A DNA stretch of 62,731 nt from Granulicatella sp041433555 (GCF_041433555.1 NZ_JAPWBR010000011.1:1-62731); one strand, 5' to 3'. Shown: positions 1 to 9,940, counted from the first letter of the stretch. Notes: generated from the letters alone by a model not told the origin. Made by a program: numbers and translations.

Positions 1-207
1 TGAGAAACGTAATTGTTCAATGTAACGAACGATGCGTTCTAGTCCTGCAAAAATCGCATATCCATTTTCAAAAGGTAACTTTCTGAAATACGCTTCGAAA
101 ATTGCTTTTTTCTCAGATACGCCTGTTTCCCAGTAGGTTTTCATCATATTAATTTGGTATAGGTCTGTATGTAGCGTTAAACTATCATCATTGTAAATTG
201 AGCTCAT
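1..207 (-). CDS. pncB: Nicotinate phosphoribosyltransferase, N-terminal fragment (cut by window edge)
   Basis: The first 69 codons are readable from the ATG at 205-207 down to base 1. The peptide contains LHTDLYQINMMKTYW followed by YFRKLPFENGYAIFAGLER, the conserved start of nicotinate phosphoribosyltransferase. This enzyme makes nicotinate mononucleotide from nicotinate and PRPP in NAD salvage. The start is supported by an AAGGGG ribosome binding site about 8 bases upstream. The rest of the gene lies outside the window, so completeness cannot be judged. The gap to rhaD holds the rhaD terminator. Confidence 0.9.
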   Translation of the reverse strand, partial: MSSIYNDDSLTLHTDLYQINMMKTYWETGVSEKKAIFEAYFRKLPFENGYAIFAGLERIVRYIEQLRFS

Positions 208-302
208 CTGTCGATACCCCTTTTTTATTGTAGTTACCTCTTTATTTTACAACAGTTCTTGGGTAATGTACATGGTTGGCGACTTGAGGGCTGTCAAAAC
301 GC

Positions 303-331
303 AAAAAAGGACAAGCCTTTTCAGCTTGCCC
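303..331 (-). terminator. Intrinsic terminator of the rhaBAD operon
   Basis: On the minus strand the arm GGGCAAGC, loop TGAAAA and arm GCTTGTCC are followed by TTTTTT. The hairpin lies 18 bases after the rhaD stop. Confidence 0.85.
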
Positions 332-348
332 TATAAATGATTCGTCTA

Positions 349-1170
349 TTAAACGTCTAAGAATCCTTCATGCGGAGTCATGTTAAAGTATTCCGCAATT
401 TCTTGTAATTGTACATCTGTAATTTCTTGTAGGATTTTTCCGCCTTGAGCCCCTACTTGAGAGTAAATCATCGCAGCTTTCTCAATTACTTCGATTAAAC
501 CATATGTTTCATCCAAAGTATCGCCTGCCGCAAATAATCCATGATGTGGCCAAATCACAGCTCTAAACTCAGCCATTTTCGCAGCCGTAGCTTCCCCAAT
601 GGCGTTTGTTCCAGGTGTCATATAAGGAATCACACCAATCCCTTCTGAGAATACCACAATCGATTCAGCTTGCATTTTCCAAAGAAGTCTTGATAAATGA
701 CGTTCATCTAATGGTTGTGTGAAGCTTAAGGCGATAAGGTTTGTTGGGTGGCAATGGAAGACCACTTTATGATTTGGATTCACTTTGAGTCGTTCGATGT
801 GGCTCATTAAGTGGCTCGCGAATTCTGAGGTTGGTTTCCCACCATCTTCGAATCCCCATAATAATTCTGCTTTTTGTCCGTCTTCTGAAATACGAACCAA
901 GCCTAAATCAAGAAGCGGTTGGTTGGTCACGTTTCTGAAGTAACGGCCTGTACCGGTTACTAAGTAATAGTAGCCCGCAAGTGTGGAAGCATCGAACCCT
1001 AAGTCAAGGACGCGTTTCACTTCCTTCACATCTTCATACACTTCTACTTCACTAGCTTCTAAACGTACGGATACGTTCCCGCCATTACGTTCATCCCAGT
1101 AACGCAAGTACGATTCTTTTGTTAGTTCACATAATTTTTTTAACGCTGGTGATTCAATAAATCTTGTCAT
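349..1170 (-). CDS. rhaD: L-rhamnulose-1-phosphate aldolase
   Basis: 273 aa, the usual length of RhaD, a class II zinc aldolase. It cleaves L-rhamnulose-1-phosphate to dihydroxyacetone phosphate and L-lactaldehyde in the cytoplasm. Visible motifs are the phosphate-binding segment GNVSVR near residue 31, catalytic Glu116 in TSEFASH, and the zinc histidines H139 and H141 (FHCHPTN) and H210 (WPHHG). It is the last gene of rhaB-rhaA-rhaD and starts 14 bases after the rhaA stop, so it is cotranscribed. It is followed by an intrinsic terminator. The assignment is firm because neighbours supply the two preceding pathway steps. Confidence 0.96.
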   Translation of the reverse strand: MTRFIESPALKKLCELTKESYLRYWDERNGGNVSVRLEASEVEVYEDVKEVKRVLDLGFDASTLAGYYYLVTGTGRYFRNVTNQPLLDLGLVRISEDGQKAELLWGFEDGGKPTSEFASHLMSHIERLKVNPNHKVVFHCHPTNLIALSFTQPLDERHLSRLLWKMQAESIVVFSEGIGVIPYMTPGTNAIGEATAAKMAEFRAVIWPHHGLFAAGDTLDETYGLIEVIEKAAMIYSQVGAQGGKILQEITDVQLQEIAEYFNMTPHEGFLDV

Positions 1171-1184
1171 TTCTCAGTTCTCCC

Positions 1185-2447
1185 TTAATTTCTTTTTGAT
1201 AACACTTGTTCTTCGTATGCTTTGACTTCATTATACCATGCAAGTCCGACTGGAACACCATTAATTTCGCAGAAATAATTCCAAACATCGGCATATGGGA
1301 AGTCTTTTAACTCTTCTGTTACAACTAAACGTTTTGTTAAATCTTGTTCGAGTTCAATTGCTCTTAAGTCTTCTGTAGGTTCTAATAAAGCTTTCAATAA
1401 CGCTTTTTGCGTATTTCGCATCCCAACAACCCATGCAGCGATACGGTTAATCGTCGCATCGAAGAAATCTAATCCGATAACTGCTTTATCGAGTAAATCA
1501 TTACGAACGATTTCTTTTGCAATTTCTTGAAGCTCGTCATCCATAATGACTACATGATCACTATCCCAACGAACGGGTCTTGAAACATGAAGCATCACAC
1601 CTTTACTAAATAATGCAAGTGAAGATAATTTATTAGAGATCGTTTCTGTTGGATGGAAATGTCCAGCATCTAATAAAATCATCTTTCCACGTGTGAGACC
1701 GTATCCCATATAGAATTCGTGAGAGCCGACTGTGTAGGCTTCGGCACCAATACCGAATAATTTACTTTCTACGGCATCTTTGTTATAACGTTCGTCAATA
1801 TCTTCACTGAAAATTTCATCCAGTGATTCCATCAACCGTTTGCGTGGTGCTAAACGATCCACTGGGTTATCTTTGAATCCATCTGGAACCCAAAAGTTTG
1901 TGTAGCAAGTTTCTCCAAGTTCTTTACCGAAATATTCTGCGACACGACGTGAACGTTTACCGTGTTCAATCCAAAAAGCACGCACTTCTGGATCTGAGCT
2001 AGCTAGCGTAAATCCATCTTTCATCATCGGATGTGAGAAGAAGGTTGGGTTGAAGTCTAAGCCTACTTGATGTTCTTTGGCCCAATCCACCCATTTTTGG
2101 AAATGACGTGGCTCGATTTCGTCTAAGTCTACTTTTTCATCTGTATCAAGGTAAATCGCATGCAAGTTTAATTTATGCTTCCCTGGAATTAATGAGTAAG
2201 CTTTCTCGATATCTTGACGTAATTCCTCTGGAGTTCTTGCAGCACCAGGATAGTTCCCAGTTGATAAGATTCCTCCTGTTAATTCTCCGTCCGCATTCCA
2301 AAATCCGTGAACGTCATCTCCTTGCCAGCAATGCATCGAGATTTTAACTTCTTGTAATTTTTTGAGTACGGCATCTGTGTCAACGCCAATTGCGGCGTAT
2401 CTCTTTTTCGCAACTTCATAGGCTTGTTTTACTGCTGATTCAACCAT
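1185..2447 (-). CDS. rhaA: L-rhamnose isomerase
   Basis: Isomerises L-rhamnose to L-rhamnulose with divalent metal. The long open frame continues upstream to 2504, but that extension lies inside rhaB. The ATG at 2445-2447 is preceded by GAGGG at 7 bases and gives 420 aa, matching the family. Motifs include MHCWQGDDVHGF near residue 38, the metal-site region DAGHFHPTE, and LDFFDATINR near the C-terminal third. The start overlaps the rhaB stop by 8 bases, which implies translational coupling. Confidence 0.96.
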   Translation of the reverse strand: MVESAVKQAYEVAKKRYAAIGVDTDAVLKKLQEVKISMHCWQGDDVHGFWNADGELTGGILSTGNYPGAARTPEELRQDIEKAYSLIPGKHKLNLHAIYLDTDEKVDLDEIEPRHFQKWVDWAKEHQVGLDFNPTFFSHPMMKDGFTLASSDPEVRAFWIEHGKRSRRVAEYFGKELGETCYTNFWVPDGFKDNPVDRLAPRKRLMESLDEIFSEDIDERYNKDAVESKLFGIGAEAYTVGSHEFYMGYGLTRGKMILLDAGHFHPTETISNKLSSLALFSKGVMLHVSRPVRWDSDHVVIMDDELQEIAKEIVRNDLLDKAVIGLDFFDATINRIAAWVVGMRNTQKALLKALLEPTEDLRAIELEQDLTKRLVVTEELKDFPYADVWNYFCEINGVPVGLAWYNEVKAYEEQVLSKRN

Positions 2448-3900
2448 TATATTTCCCTCTTTCTGTTTGTTGTTTCCATTGTTGTAATAATTGTTTGTTG
2501 TCAATTTTCTCTGGTTCGAATGTGTTTAATTCGATTTGTTCTCTTAAAAATTGGCGCGCATGTTGTAAGGATTCGAGTTTCCCATCTGCAATCATTTGCA
2601 CGAGTAGATTTCCAAGAGCCGTTGCTTCCCCTGGACCTGCCACCACTGTTTTTCCTGTAACAGTTGCTGTCAATTGATTGAGAAGAGATGCATTGGATCC
2701 TCCACCCACAATATGAATTGCGTCAAAGGAATGTCCCACGAGTCGTTCCAAATGTTCTAATTCGTAGGCATACAGTAGCGCAAGATTTGAGTACACACAC
2801 ATAGTGAGCTCACCAACAGTCTCTGGCACTTTCTGATGGGTTTCCATGCAATACGCTTGAATTTCTTCAATCATGTTTTTTGGATTCGTAAATCGCTCGT
2901 CATTCAGATCGACAAATTGTTCAAATGGGGCGACTTCTTTTGCCGCTTCTGCCATTTCCTGATACGAGTATTGATAGTCCAACATGCGGGCAATTTCTTG
3001 AATGCTCCACATACCCGTGATGTTTTTTAAGAAGCGAATCGTTTCGTACGCTCCCCATTCATTCGTATAATTCTGTTTCTGCGTTTCTGCAGTAATAAGC
3101 ACTTCTTTAAGCTCCGTTCCAATTAATGACCACGTCCCACTTGAGATGTAGGCAAAATGTTCATCGGTAGCTGGAACCCCAACAACCGCTGATGCCGTAT
3201 CATGCGTAGCAACTGCATACACATGAGTCACTGGCAAATTGTAGGCGGTTCTTAATTCTTCGGTCACTTCTCCGATATACGTTCCAGCAGCTACCAACTC
3301 TGGCAATTGATGAGGTGCTACTCCAGCAATCTCAAGTAGCTCTACATCATAAGTTTTGTGATGTGGATTTAATAATTGAGTTGTTGAAGCGTTCGTCTCT
3401 TCGGCAACCATCACACCTGTTAACTGATATGCTAGGTAATCGGGAATGAGTAAGCTTTTCTCGGCGTTTCGTAGTACCTCATTTTCTTCTGAAGCGTATT
3501 GGAATACCGTATTGAACGGAAGAAATTGAATTCCTGTTTTGGAATAAATGTCTTCTTTTGAAATTTTTGCAAAGACATTTTCCACACCCTTTTGTGTGCG
3601 AGAATCTCTATATGCAATCGGATGTCCTAATTTTTCTCCATCCTTTACTAGAACATAATCGACAGCCCAAGTATCGATTCCAAGAGTGCATTCTTCAACG
3701 CCACGCTCTTTTACTTTTGCTAAACCGATCAAAATGTTTTCAAACAACTCATCGATATTCCATCGGTCGTGTCCATCTACTTGATGGAAGCCGTTTTTAA
3801 AACGATGAACTTCATTCACTTCGAAACGATTGTCTTCGAATTCTGCAACAATAACACGTCCACTCGAAGCGCCAATATCTACTGCTACATGCACACTCAT
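2440..3900 (-). CDS. rhaB: Rhamnulokinase (FGGY carbohydrate kinase)
   Basis: 486 aa. Phosphorylates L-rhamnulose at O1 with ATP to give the RhaD substrate. The N-terminal phosphate loop is AVDIGASSGR (D8). LGIDTWAVDYVLV and AYRDSRT are typical of RhaB sugar-binding regions, and VGGGSNASLLNQ near residue 395 is the C-terminal nucleotide-binding segment. It is the first gene of the rhaB-rhaA-rhaD unit and is divergent from an AraC regulator. The ATG is preceded by AAAGGAG. No defects are visible. Confidence 0.95.
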   Translation of the reverse strand: MSVHVAVDIGASSGRVIVAEFEDNRFEVNEVHRFKNGFHQVDGHDRWNIDELFENILIGLAKVKERGVEECTLGIDTWAVDYVLVKDGEKLGHPIAYRDSRTQKGVENVFAKISKEDIYSKTGIQFLPFNTVFQYASEENEVLRNAEKSLLIPDYLAYQLTGVMVAEETNASTTQLLNPHHKTYDVELLEIAGVAPHQLPELVAAGTYIGEVTEELRTAYNLPVTHVYAVATHDTASAVVGVPATDEHFAYISSGTWSLIGTELKEVLITAETQKQNYTNEWGAYETIRFLKNITGMWSIQEIARMLDYQYSYQEMAEAAKEVAPFEQFVDLNDERFTNPKNMIEEIQAYCMETHQKVPETVGELTMCVYSNLALLYAYELEHLERLVGHSFDAIHIVGGGSNASLLNQLTATVTGKTVVAGPGEATALGNLLVQMIADGKLESLQHARQFLREQIELNTFEPEKIDNKQLLQQWKQQTERGKYNG

Positions 3901-4005
3901 AACTTCACTCCTTTACGGTTCTCTCAAATTCATTTAACTATGTTTTGACTTATGCTACAATAACAACAAGTTATACAATTCGTATCAAATATACAGGAGA
4001 AGAAA
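3901..4005. promoter_or_regulatory. Divergent control region between rhaB and the AraC regulator
   Basis: A 105-base spacer between rhaB (minus) and the AraC gene (plus). It is rich in AACAACAAG and TTGTTGTTATTG tracts, which could be half-sites for an AraC protein. A weak minus-strand promoter of TTGTTA, 18 bases, CATAGT is the best I can see. No promoter of good quality is obvious for either gene, as expected for activator-dependent transcription. The plus gene has AGGAG 7 bases before its ATG. Confidence 0.5.
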
Positions 4006-4968
4006 ATGCTTTCAATTACAGATTATTTAACCAAAGAAACAGACATTGAAACACAGCAAAAAGAGACTGGAAAACATATTCCCGATTATGACAGTCAAAA
4101 CGCTGGGCTTCCTCGTCTGACAAACGATTTGTTTCTAGCCAATCGCTCGATTTATATTAGCAAACACAACCGTTACGCTCCGTATCCAAAACACACTCAC
4201 CAATTTTTGGAACTAAACTATGTACTACAGGGTCAATGCCAACAAATTATTAACGATACACCCTATACGTTTTACGAGGGAGACATCCTGTTGATGGATG
4301 CTGGGAGCGCGCATGCAATTGAAGCACTTGGCGAAGACGATTTGTTAATTAATATCGTGTTTAAAGATACTCAAATCTCCTTAAAGAACTTGGAAGAATT
4401 GCAGGGACAAAATAGTATTCTGTATCAATTTCTCTTAAAGAGTCATACGCATATTCAATCTGCAGAAAATTTTATCGTTCTTCGATCAGACAAGACGAAT
4501 CAATCGAAGAACTTAATCGAATTAATGCTAAATGAATACTTTGAACCAAAACCATTTTCTAACCAAATCTTGGAGCATTACTTAAGTATTCTCCTATTCG
4601 AGCTTGCCCGTTCACTGCCAACGCTTGGAGAGACGGTTCGTGATGCGAATGACCCATATGTGCAAATCCTTGAATTAATCGACCAAGAATACTCAACGCT
4701 GACTCTTGCACAGGCCGCTAAGCATTTGAACTTTAACAAAAACTACCTCAGCAATCTGATTAAAGAAAAAGGAAATGCTACCTTTACCGAACTGCTCAAT
4801 CAGAAGAAATTGATGATGGCTCAATTGCTCTTAAAATCAACCAACTTCTCGATTGAAAAAATCTGCCAAACGGTAGGATATTCCAACAAAACTTACTTCT
4901 ATAAACAATTCCAAGAGAAGTTTGGAAAACTCCCCTCACAAGTACGAAACACAAAAGAGCTGTCCTAA
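4006..4968 (+). CDS. AraC-family transcriptional regulator, likely rhamnose-responsive
   Basis: 320 aa. The N-terminal half (about residues 50-160) is a cupin-like sugar-sensing domain with HTHQFLELNYVLQGQ and EALGEDDLLIN. The C-terminal 100 residues are a double helix-turn-helix (TLAQAAKHLNFNKNYLSNLI and SIEKICQTVGYSNKTYFYKQ). It is divergent from rhaB, so activation of rhaBAD in response to rhamnose is the natural inference. The effector is not proven. It is a paralogue of the regulator at 11459: both share KHNR-(Y/F)-AP and ALGEDD. The RBS AGGAG supports the start. Confidence 0.85.
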   Translation: MLSITDYLTKETDIETQQKETGKHIPDYDSQNAGLPRLTNDLFLANRSIYISKHNRYAPYPKHTHQFLELNYVLQGQCQQIINDTPYTFYEGDILLMDAGSAHAIEALGEDDLLINIVFKDTQISLKNLEELQGQNSILYQFLLKSHTHIQSAENFIVLRSDKTNQSKNLIELMLNEYFEPKPFSNQILEHYLSILLFELARSLPTLGETVRDANDPYVQILELIDQEYSTLTLAQAAKHLNFNKNYLSNLIKEKGNATFTELLNQKKLMMAQLLLKSTNFSIEKICQTVGYSNKTYFYKQFQEKFGKLPSQVRNTKELS

Positions 4969-4984
4969 CAGAACAGCTCTTTCA
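4952..4984. terminator. Bidirectional intrinsic terminator
   Basis: AAAGAGCTGT and ACAGCTCTTT form a 10-bp stem between two convergent genes, the AraC gene (plus) and pgmB (minus). T-rich flanks are present on both strands. It overlaps the end of the AraC coding region. Confidence 0.8.
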
Positions 4985-4986
4985 CT

Positions 4987-5655
4987 TTATATTTTTTCTT
5001 TTACAAAATTATTCCATGCTTCTTGAAGTAGCGTAACAGTTAACTCTTTTGTACTTTCAACTCTTTTAAAAGCTTGAGAGAGAGTTTCATCTCCTACTCC
5101 TACTGAACAACTTCCTGCACTATTAATAGCTTCTATACCCGCAATCGAATCTTCAACACCCACACAGTCTTTAGGCGTTAAACCTAATTGTGCGGATGCA
5201 ACTTCAAAAATTTCAGGATTTGGCTTGCCTTTAGTTACTTTTCCTGGGTCTACAATAGTATCAAAAGAATTAAACAGTCCGATTTTTTTAAGTATAAAAG
5301 GCCCATTATGGCTTGCTGACGCCAGTGCTATTTTGACGCCTTTTTGCTTCAAGTCATTTATTAATTCTTTAATTCCTGGCAAAATATCCTTATCGGTAAG
5401 TTTTTCTAGTGACTCAATGTAGCATTTGTTTTTCTTATTCGCTAAATCTTGAAATTGTTCTTCATCTACCGATAGATTTAATTCCTCCAGAATAATTTTT
5501 AATGAATCCTCTCTACTGACACCTTTCGTTCGTTCTTCGATACTTTTAGGTAATTTAAGACCAAATTCATCCTTAACTAGTTGACTCCATGCTGTAAAAT
5601 GATATGTTGCAGTATCTGTTACAATACCATCTAAATCAAATAGTACACCTTTCAT
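4987..5655 (-). CDS. pgmB: Beta-phosphoglucomutase (HAD superfamily)
   Basis: 222 aa. Interconverts beta-D-glucose-1-phosphate and glucose-6-phosphate. HAD motif I is FDLDGIVTDTATYHFTAW, with nucleophile D7 and acid/base D9. The TDTAxYHxxAW block is characteristic of beta-PGM as opposed to generic HAD phosphatases. Motif II is ALASAS, motif III is KGKPNPEIF, and motif IV is VGVEDSIAGIEA. The start shares one base with the GH78 stop (TAATG), so it is translationally coupled. No GH65 phosphorylase is present. The GH3 enzyme of the same operon is a candidate source of its substrate. Confidence 0.92.
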   Translation of the reverse strand: MKGVLFDLDGIVTDTATYHFTAWSQLVKDEFGLKLPKSIEERTKGVSREDSLKIILEELNLSVDEEQFQDLANKKNKCYIESLEKLTDKDILPGIKELINDLKQKGVKIALASASHNGPFILKKIGLFNSFDTIVDPGKVTKGKPNPEIFEVASAQLGLTPKDCVGVEDSIAGIEAINSAGSCSVGVGDETLSQAFKRVESTKELTVTLLQEAWNNFVKEKI

Positions 5656-8249
5656 TATGCCATCACATCTTTCATTTTATTATGACCCGGTTTAAGATAA
5701 ATCTTTTCACCATTTGAAAATACATATTCAGCCGATGTGCGTCCTGGTAAAATTACATCCACAGTCACATCATTTCCGCTAATTGTCCATGAAACTGATA
5801 AATTACCATTAGCGGTTTGAAGAGCACCTTCCACCCATTCTAAGTGATTCGTAAAGTTCGGTTGAATCACATAAGTCTCCGATTCATCCAACACGTTAGG
5901 CAATTGAATTCCAAGAAGTTTTTCAACTATAAAATCTTCAACCGCGCCATATGCGTAATGGTTTAAACTATTCATATCAGTACCACTAATTTCCCCATTA
6001 GGAAGAATAGAATCCCAGCGTTCCCAAGTGGTTGTAGCACCCATTTCAACTTCAAATAACCAACTTGGTGTTTCTTTCTTGAACAAGAGATTCATCGCTT
6101 CTTCGTGCAATCCAGAATCTAATAATGCATGTGGTAAATCCCCTGTTCCTGCAAACCCTGTTGTTAAATAACCTTTATTTTCAGCCATTTTTTCTTGGAG
6201 TCGATTTTTTAGTTTTTCTCGTGCAATCTCACTTGGATATAATCCATGACGAAGTAAAACTGCTAATCCTGTTTGGGTATCAATTGCGGTCGGAATTGTA
6301 ACTCCACCATATTTTTGCGCCATAGATTGACGAATGTTTTCAACCTCTGATTGCAATGTCACAGGATTCACATTTAACTCATCTCCAATGAAGTAAGTAT
6401 CAATTATTTTTTGGCGAACTTCTTTAGCTAAATTTTGATAAAACTCAAATCGATTATCGCTTAAAACAGATAACATTTTCGCAGTATAATCAGCTGAAAT
6501 ATAATAATACGTTGAGGCAATTAACGCGGAATCTGTTGCACCAAATACAGACCCTTTGATCCCTGTGTCTAATGCCAACCAATCTCCTAGTTGCCATCCG
6601 AAATCCCACAGTCTATTTCCTCCACGAGCTTCATCTTGTTTATAAATCCAATCCACCCAGTCTGTCATTAACTCAATATACTGTTTGAGTAATCCTTTAT
6701 CTCTAAAATGACGATAGAGTGTATAAGGGATAAATGTCGCTGCATCTCCCCAAACAGCAGCACCAGCATTCGTTAAAAATGGATTTTGAGCATCATTCAC
6801 CTTTGGAACTGGGGCAAAGAATGGTGTAGCCCCATCTAATAACCTTTGTTCTAATTTCAAGTTTTCCATAAAGTGCGCTAAGAACGCTCTAGTTTCCATA
6901 TTGTAACAAGCCGTATTAGCAAAGATTGCAATATCTCCTGTCCATCCCATTCTTTCATCGCGTTGTGGACAGTCAGTTGGAATACTTAGAAAATTATCTT
7001 TTTGACTCCAGCGAATATTGCTTACCAATTGATTTAACGAGCTGCTAGATGATTTAAAGGTAAAAGTTTCATCCATCTTACTTTGCAACGACTGTGCTAC
7101 CACTAAAGCCGCTTCTTCTTGAGTTAACCCCTCTACTTTCACATATCGGAACCCGAAAAAGGTGAAATGAGGACGAACTTTTATTCCTTTAGATACATTA
7201 TTAATTACAAATTCCTGTTTCGCTGTTCTAAGGTTTTCAGTATAAAAAGCCCCATTTTGTAATAATTCGCCGAATTCGAATCGCACACTCGACTTATCTT
7301 CAAGAAACTCTGCAACAATCCAACCTGTAATCTCTTGACCAAAATCTAAAACCATTTGATTTTTAGTATCAAAAAATACACGAGGAGCAAATTCTTCCAT
7401 AACTTCAACTGGCAAATCTAAACGTGCAGTCAATAAGTTTTTATCTTCATCAATTACTTGCGTTGTCAATAATGTTTCTTCTAAAGAGAAGTCAATGATT
7501 TCTCCATCATAAATAGAGTTGTCTTGAATATGATTTGTTTTTACAATCCATGTTTCATCAGTAACAAATTGATCAATCGTTCCATCCGTATATTCAACAT
7601 GTAACTCCGCAATCAATTGTTGTTTATCTCCATAAATATTTTCGAAACCACCTTCGAATACGAAACGGCCACGATACCAACCGTTCCCTACAATAAACGA
7701 AAGCTCAGAATCTGCCTTTAATGAAGTAGTCACATCATAAGTTTGATATTGTTGTAGTAAATCATAACTATGATAACCTGGTGTTAAATATTCATTTCCT
7801 ACTTTTTCTCCATTAAGAAAAACTTCATATAAACCGTGCCCTACGGCATATAGACGAGCTTGTTTAATTTCCTTAGTAAAAGATATATTTTTTGAAAAGG
7901 TTACACAGTCTCTTGTTTCTTCTCTATATGAAATCCAGTCTGCTTTCCATGGTTCATCCATTTTAGCTGTCTCAAAAGTACTGATTGCAACACAATTACC
8001 GTAAGTAACTCTCCAATAATACTTCGTTTTCGGCTTCAAAAATTCAGGCTGCAGAGAAATTGTATTGAAACTACTCTTCGTTGAACCCCTCCATAGTAAC
8101 TCTTTAAAGTCCTCTTCTTTAGAGATTTCCACTCTACATTCTTCAGTTTTGTCAAGTTGCCCCTCTAATTTCCAGGAGAATGTCAGATAATCGAAACAAT
8201 AGCCTAATGGCGTATCAACACCATTTACTTTTAAATGACTAATTTTCAT
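5655..8249 (-). CDS. Alpha-L-rhamnosidase, GH78
   Basis: 864 aa. Hydrolyses terminal alpha-L-rhamnose from glycosides. The N-terminal beta-sandwich region (residues 1-340) includes YWRVTYG, GLYEVFLNGEKVG and GYHSYDLLQQYQTYDVT. The (alpha/alpha)6 catalytic barrel carries SIPTDCPQRDERMGWTGD near residues 425-442, where the acidic residues are catalytic in GH78. The C-terminal beta domain ends with GRTSAEYVFSNGEKI. No signal peptide is visible, so it should act in the cytoplasm on imported oligosaccharide. It overlaps the GH3 gene by 11 bases and pgmB by one. Released rhamnose would feed the neighbouring rhaBAD. Confidence 0.93.
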   Translation of the reverse strand: MKISHLKVNGVDTPLGYCFDYLTFSWKLEGQLDKTEECRVEISKEEDFKELLWRGSTKSSFNTISLQPEFLKPKTKYYWRVTYGNCVAISTFETAKMDEPWKADWISYREETRDCVTFSKNISFTKEIKQARLYAVGHGLYEVFLNGEKVGNEYLTPGYHSYDLLQQYQTYDVTTSLKADSELSFIVGNGWYRGRFVFEGGFENIYGDKQQLIAELHVEYTDGTIDQFVTDETWIVKTNHIQDNSIYDGEIIDFSLEETLLTTQVIDEDKNLLTARLDLPVEVMEEFAPRVFFDTKNQMVLDFGQEITGWIVAEFLEDKSSVRFEFGELLQNGAFYTENLRTAKQEFVINNVSKGIKVRPHFTFFGFRYVKVEGLTQEEAALVVAQSLQSKMDETFTFKSSSSSLNQLVSNIRWSQKDNFLSIPTDCPQRDERMGWTGDIAIFANTACYNMETRAFLAHFMENLKLEQRLLDGATPFFAPVPKVNDAQNPFLTNAGAAVWGDAATFIPYTLYRHFRDKGLLKQYIELMTDWVDWIYKQDEARGGNRLWDFGWQLGDWLALDTGIKGSVFGATDSALIASTYYYISADYTAKMLSVLSDNRFEFYQNLAKEVRQKIIDTYFIGDELNVNPVTLQSEVENIRQSMAQKYGGVTIPTAIDTQTGLAVLLRHGLYPSEIAREKLKNRLQEKMAENKGYLTTGFAGTGDLPHALLDSGLHEEAMNLLFKKETPSWLFEVEMGATTTWERWDSILPNGEISGTDMNSLNHYAYGAVEDFIVEKLLGIQLPNVLDESETYVIQPNFTNHLEWVEGALQTANGNLSVSWTISGNDVTVDVILPGRTSAEYVFSNGEKIYLKPGHNKMKDVMA

Positions 8250-9882
8250 TTTTTAACTCCTCCAATAAGATGTTTTCACAAAATGGATTTACTGGACTAA
8301 TACCTTTAAACGAACTTTCTCCAGTTAATTTTTTTACGGTCATTTCAATAAAATGATCGTAGTTACAATATGCATTAATCACTGTTTCCACCATTGGTAA
8401 ATCATATAGATGATATGGATTTCCGAAACTAATCAAAGCTGTTGGGACTTCTTTGACAAACCATGGCATATTATTGCCTAGTCCGAATAAGGTATGCCAA
8501 TGAATTCGAGCTACTGTTTGATTACTAGCATTTTGCACATTAGCTACATATAATACCGCATCATACTCTTTTGAAAATGATTCGACAGTTCCTAAATCAA
8601 AGAAATTGGTCTCAGGTTCATAAATCGTGACTTCAAAATCTCTTGCTTCTAATTCGGCTTTTACCTTTTCAACTACTCTTGTGTTTGAATCAAATGTCCC
8701 TAACACCTGCAACAGAATTCTTTTATTTTTATTTGATGTCAGAGGAAGCATCTTTTGAGTATCTTTTACTAAAGTAATCGATTTATCCGCTAAATCATAC
8801 TGTTCCTTTTTATAATCCTCAAATGTTGCTGTTCCATGATTAATTGATTTATGTAAGCCCAATGATGCCTTTGTAGCCAAAATACGAGTGACCGCTTCAT
8901 TCAATCTTTCCTTCGTTAAGATCCCTTTTGCTAGCCCTTCTTTCATATATTGGACATCTTCTTCTAAAACACGATTAAACAATAACATGTCACAACCTGC
9001 TTGGATGGTGAATGGAACAGCTTCACTTCTCTTCATGGCTGCACAAAAACCAACCATCGGAGTCGCATCTGTAATAGTAAGTCCATTAAATTCAAGTTCT
9101 TTTCTCAATAAATCTTGAAGTAATTTTGGACTTAAAGTCGCTGGCATTGTGTCTCCTGCATATGCGGGGAAGGCAATATGACCTATCATAACTGCCTTTG
9201 ATCCACAATCAATTAACTCTTTATAAACTCTACCAAAAGTTTTACGCCAATTTGTTACAGATAAAGAATTAACGGAAGTCAATAAATGCTGATCCCTCTC
9301 ATCAACCCCATCACCTGGGAAATGTTTAATAGATGTCATCATCCCATTATCATGAAAAGCTTGTATATACTGCTTAGCGTTTCTTATTACTCTTTCCACA
9401 TCACTTCCATAGGTACGAACATTTGTAATTGGATTTCTAAAATTTAAATCCAAATCAACTACTGGTGAAAAGCCCCAGTTAACTCCGACTGTTTTTCCTT
9501 CTTTTGCAGCGATTTCTCCAAGAGTATAAGCGTCACTTGAATAATTAGTCGCTGCAACAGCCATCTGATTTCCATAAGCAGTACCTTGTGTTGCTGCACC
9601 ATTCCCACCATCTTCTAGATTTGCGGCTGTTAACAGTGGGATCTTACTATTTTTTTGCATATACTCATAGGCTTGCTGAACCTCTTGTGCATCTCCAGGT
9701 CTATAAAATAAGCCACCTATTCCTAATTCAATAAGTTTATCTAAATAGCCTTTTTCGCTTGAATATCCAATCGGTAGAAACAACTGCCCGATTTTTTCAT
9801 CATCTGTTAAGCTCTCTACTGTTTTATTAACCCATTCCACATCAGTATCATTTAAATAAAATGGTTTTTCTTTTAAATTCAT
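8239..9882 (-). CDS. GH3 glycosidase or phosphorylase, NagZ-type
   Basis: 547 aa. The N-terminal TIM barrel (about 25-345) contains KHFPGDG (186-192), the dyad D197 and H199 in ERDQHLL, and the predicted nucleophile D272 in LTITDATPMVGF. An Asp/His acid-base dyad in this loop defines the NagZ-like branch of GH3; ordinary beta-glucosidases use Glu. Members of that branch have been reported to act as retaining phosphorylases. The C-terminal domain (about 365-547) follows DKSITLVKD. No signal peptide is seen. Coupling with beta-PGM suggests a product of beta-glucose-1-phosphate. Beta-N-acetylglucosaminidase or plain beta-glucosidase activity remains possible. Confidence 0.85.
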   Translation of the reverse strand: MNLKEKPFYLNDTDVEWVNKTVESLTDDEKIGQLFLPIGYSSEKGYLDKLIELGIGGLFYRPGDAQEVQQAYEYMQKNSKIPLLTAANLEDGGNGAATQGTAYGNQMAVAATNYSSDAYTLGEIAAKEGKTVGVNWGFSPVVDLDLNFRNPITNVRTYGSDVERVIRNAKQYIQAFHDNGMMTSIKHFPGDGVDERDQHLLTSVNSLSVTNWRKTFGRVYKELIDCGSKAVMIGHIAFPAYAGDTMPATLSPKLLQDLLRKELEFNGLTITDATPMVGFCAAMKRSEAVPFTIQAGCDMLLFNRVLEEDVQYMKEGLAKGILTKERLNEAVTRILATKASLGLHKSINHGTATFEDYKKEQYDLADKSITLVKDTQKMLPLTSNKNKRILLQVLGTFDSNTRVVEKVKAELEARDFEVTIYEPETNFFDLGTVESFSKEYDAVLYVANVQNASNQTVARIHWHTLFGLGNNMPWFVKEVPTALISFGNPYHLYDLPMVETVINAYCNYDHFIEMTVKKLTGESSFKGISPVNPFCENILLEELKNEN

Positions 9883-9940
9883 TTTCTTATCTCCTTATAA
9901 CAGAATTAGGGAGAATGCAGATGGCATCTCCCCATAAATT

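Noticed and set aside
2448..2504. N-terminal extension of RhaA
   Set aside because: The extra 19 codons lie inside rhaB, are Asn-rich and have no ribosome binding site. The ATG at 2447 gives the family length.
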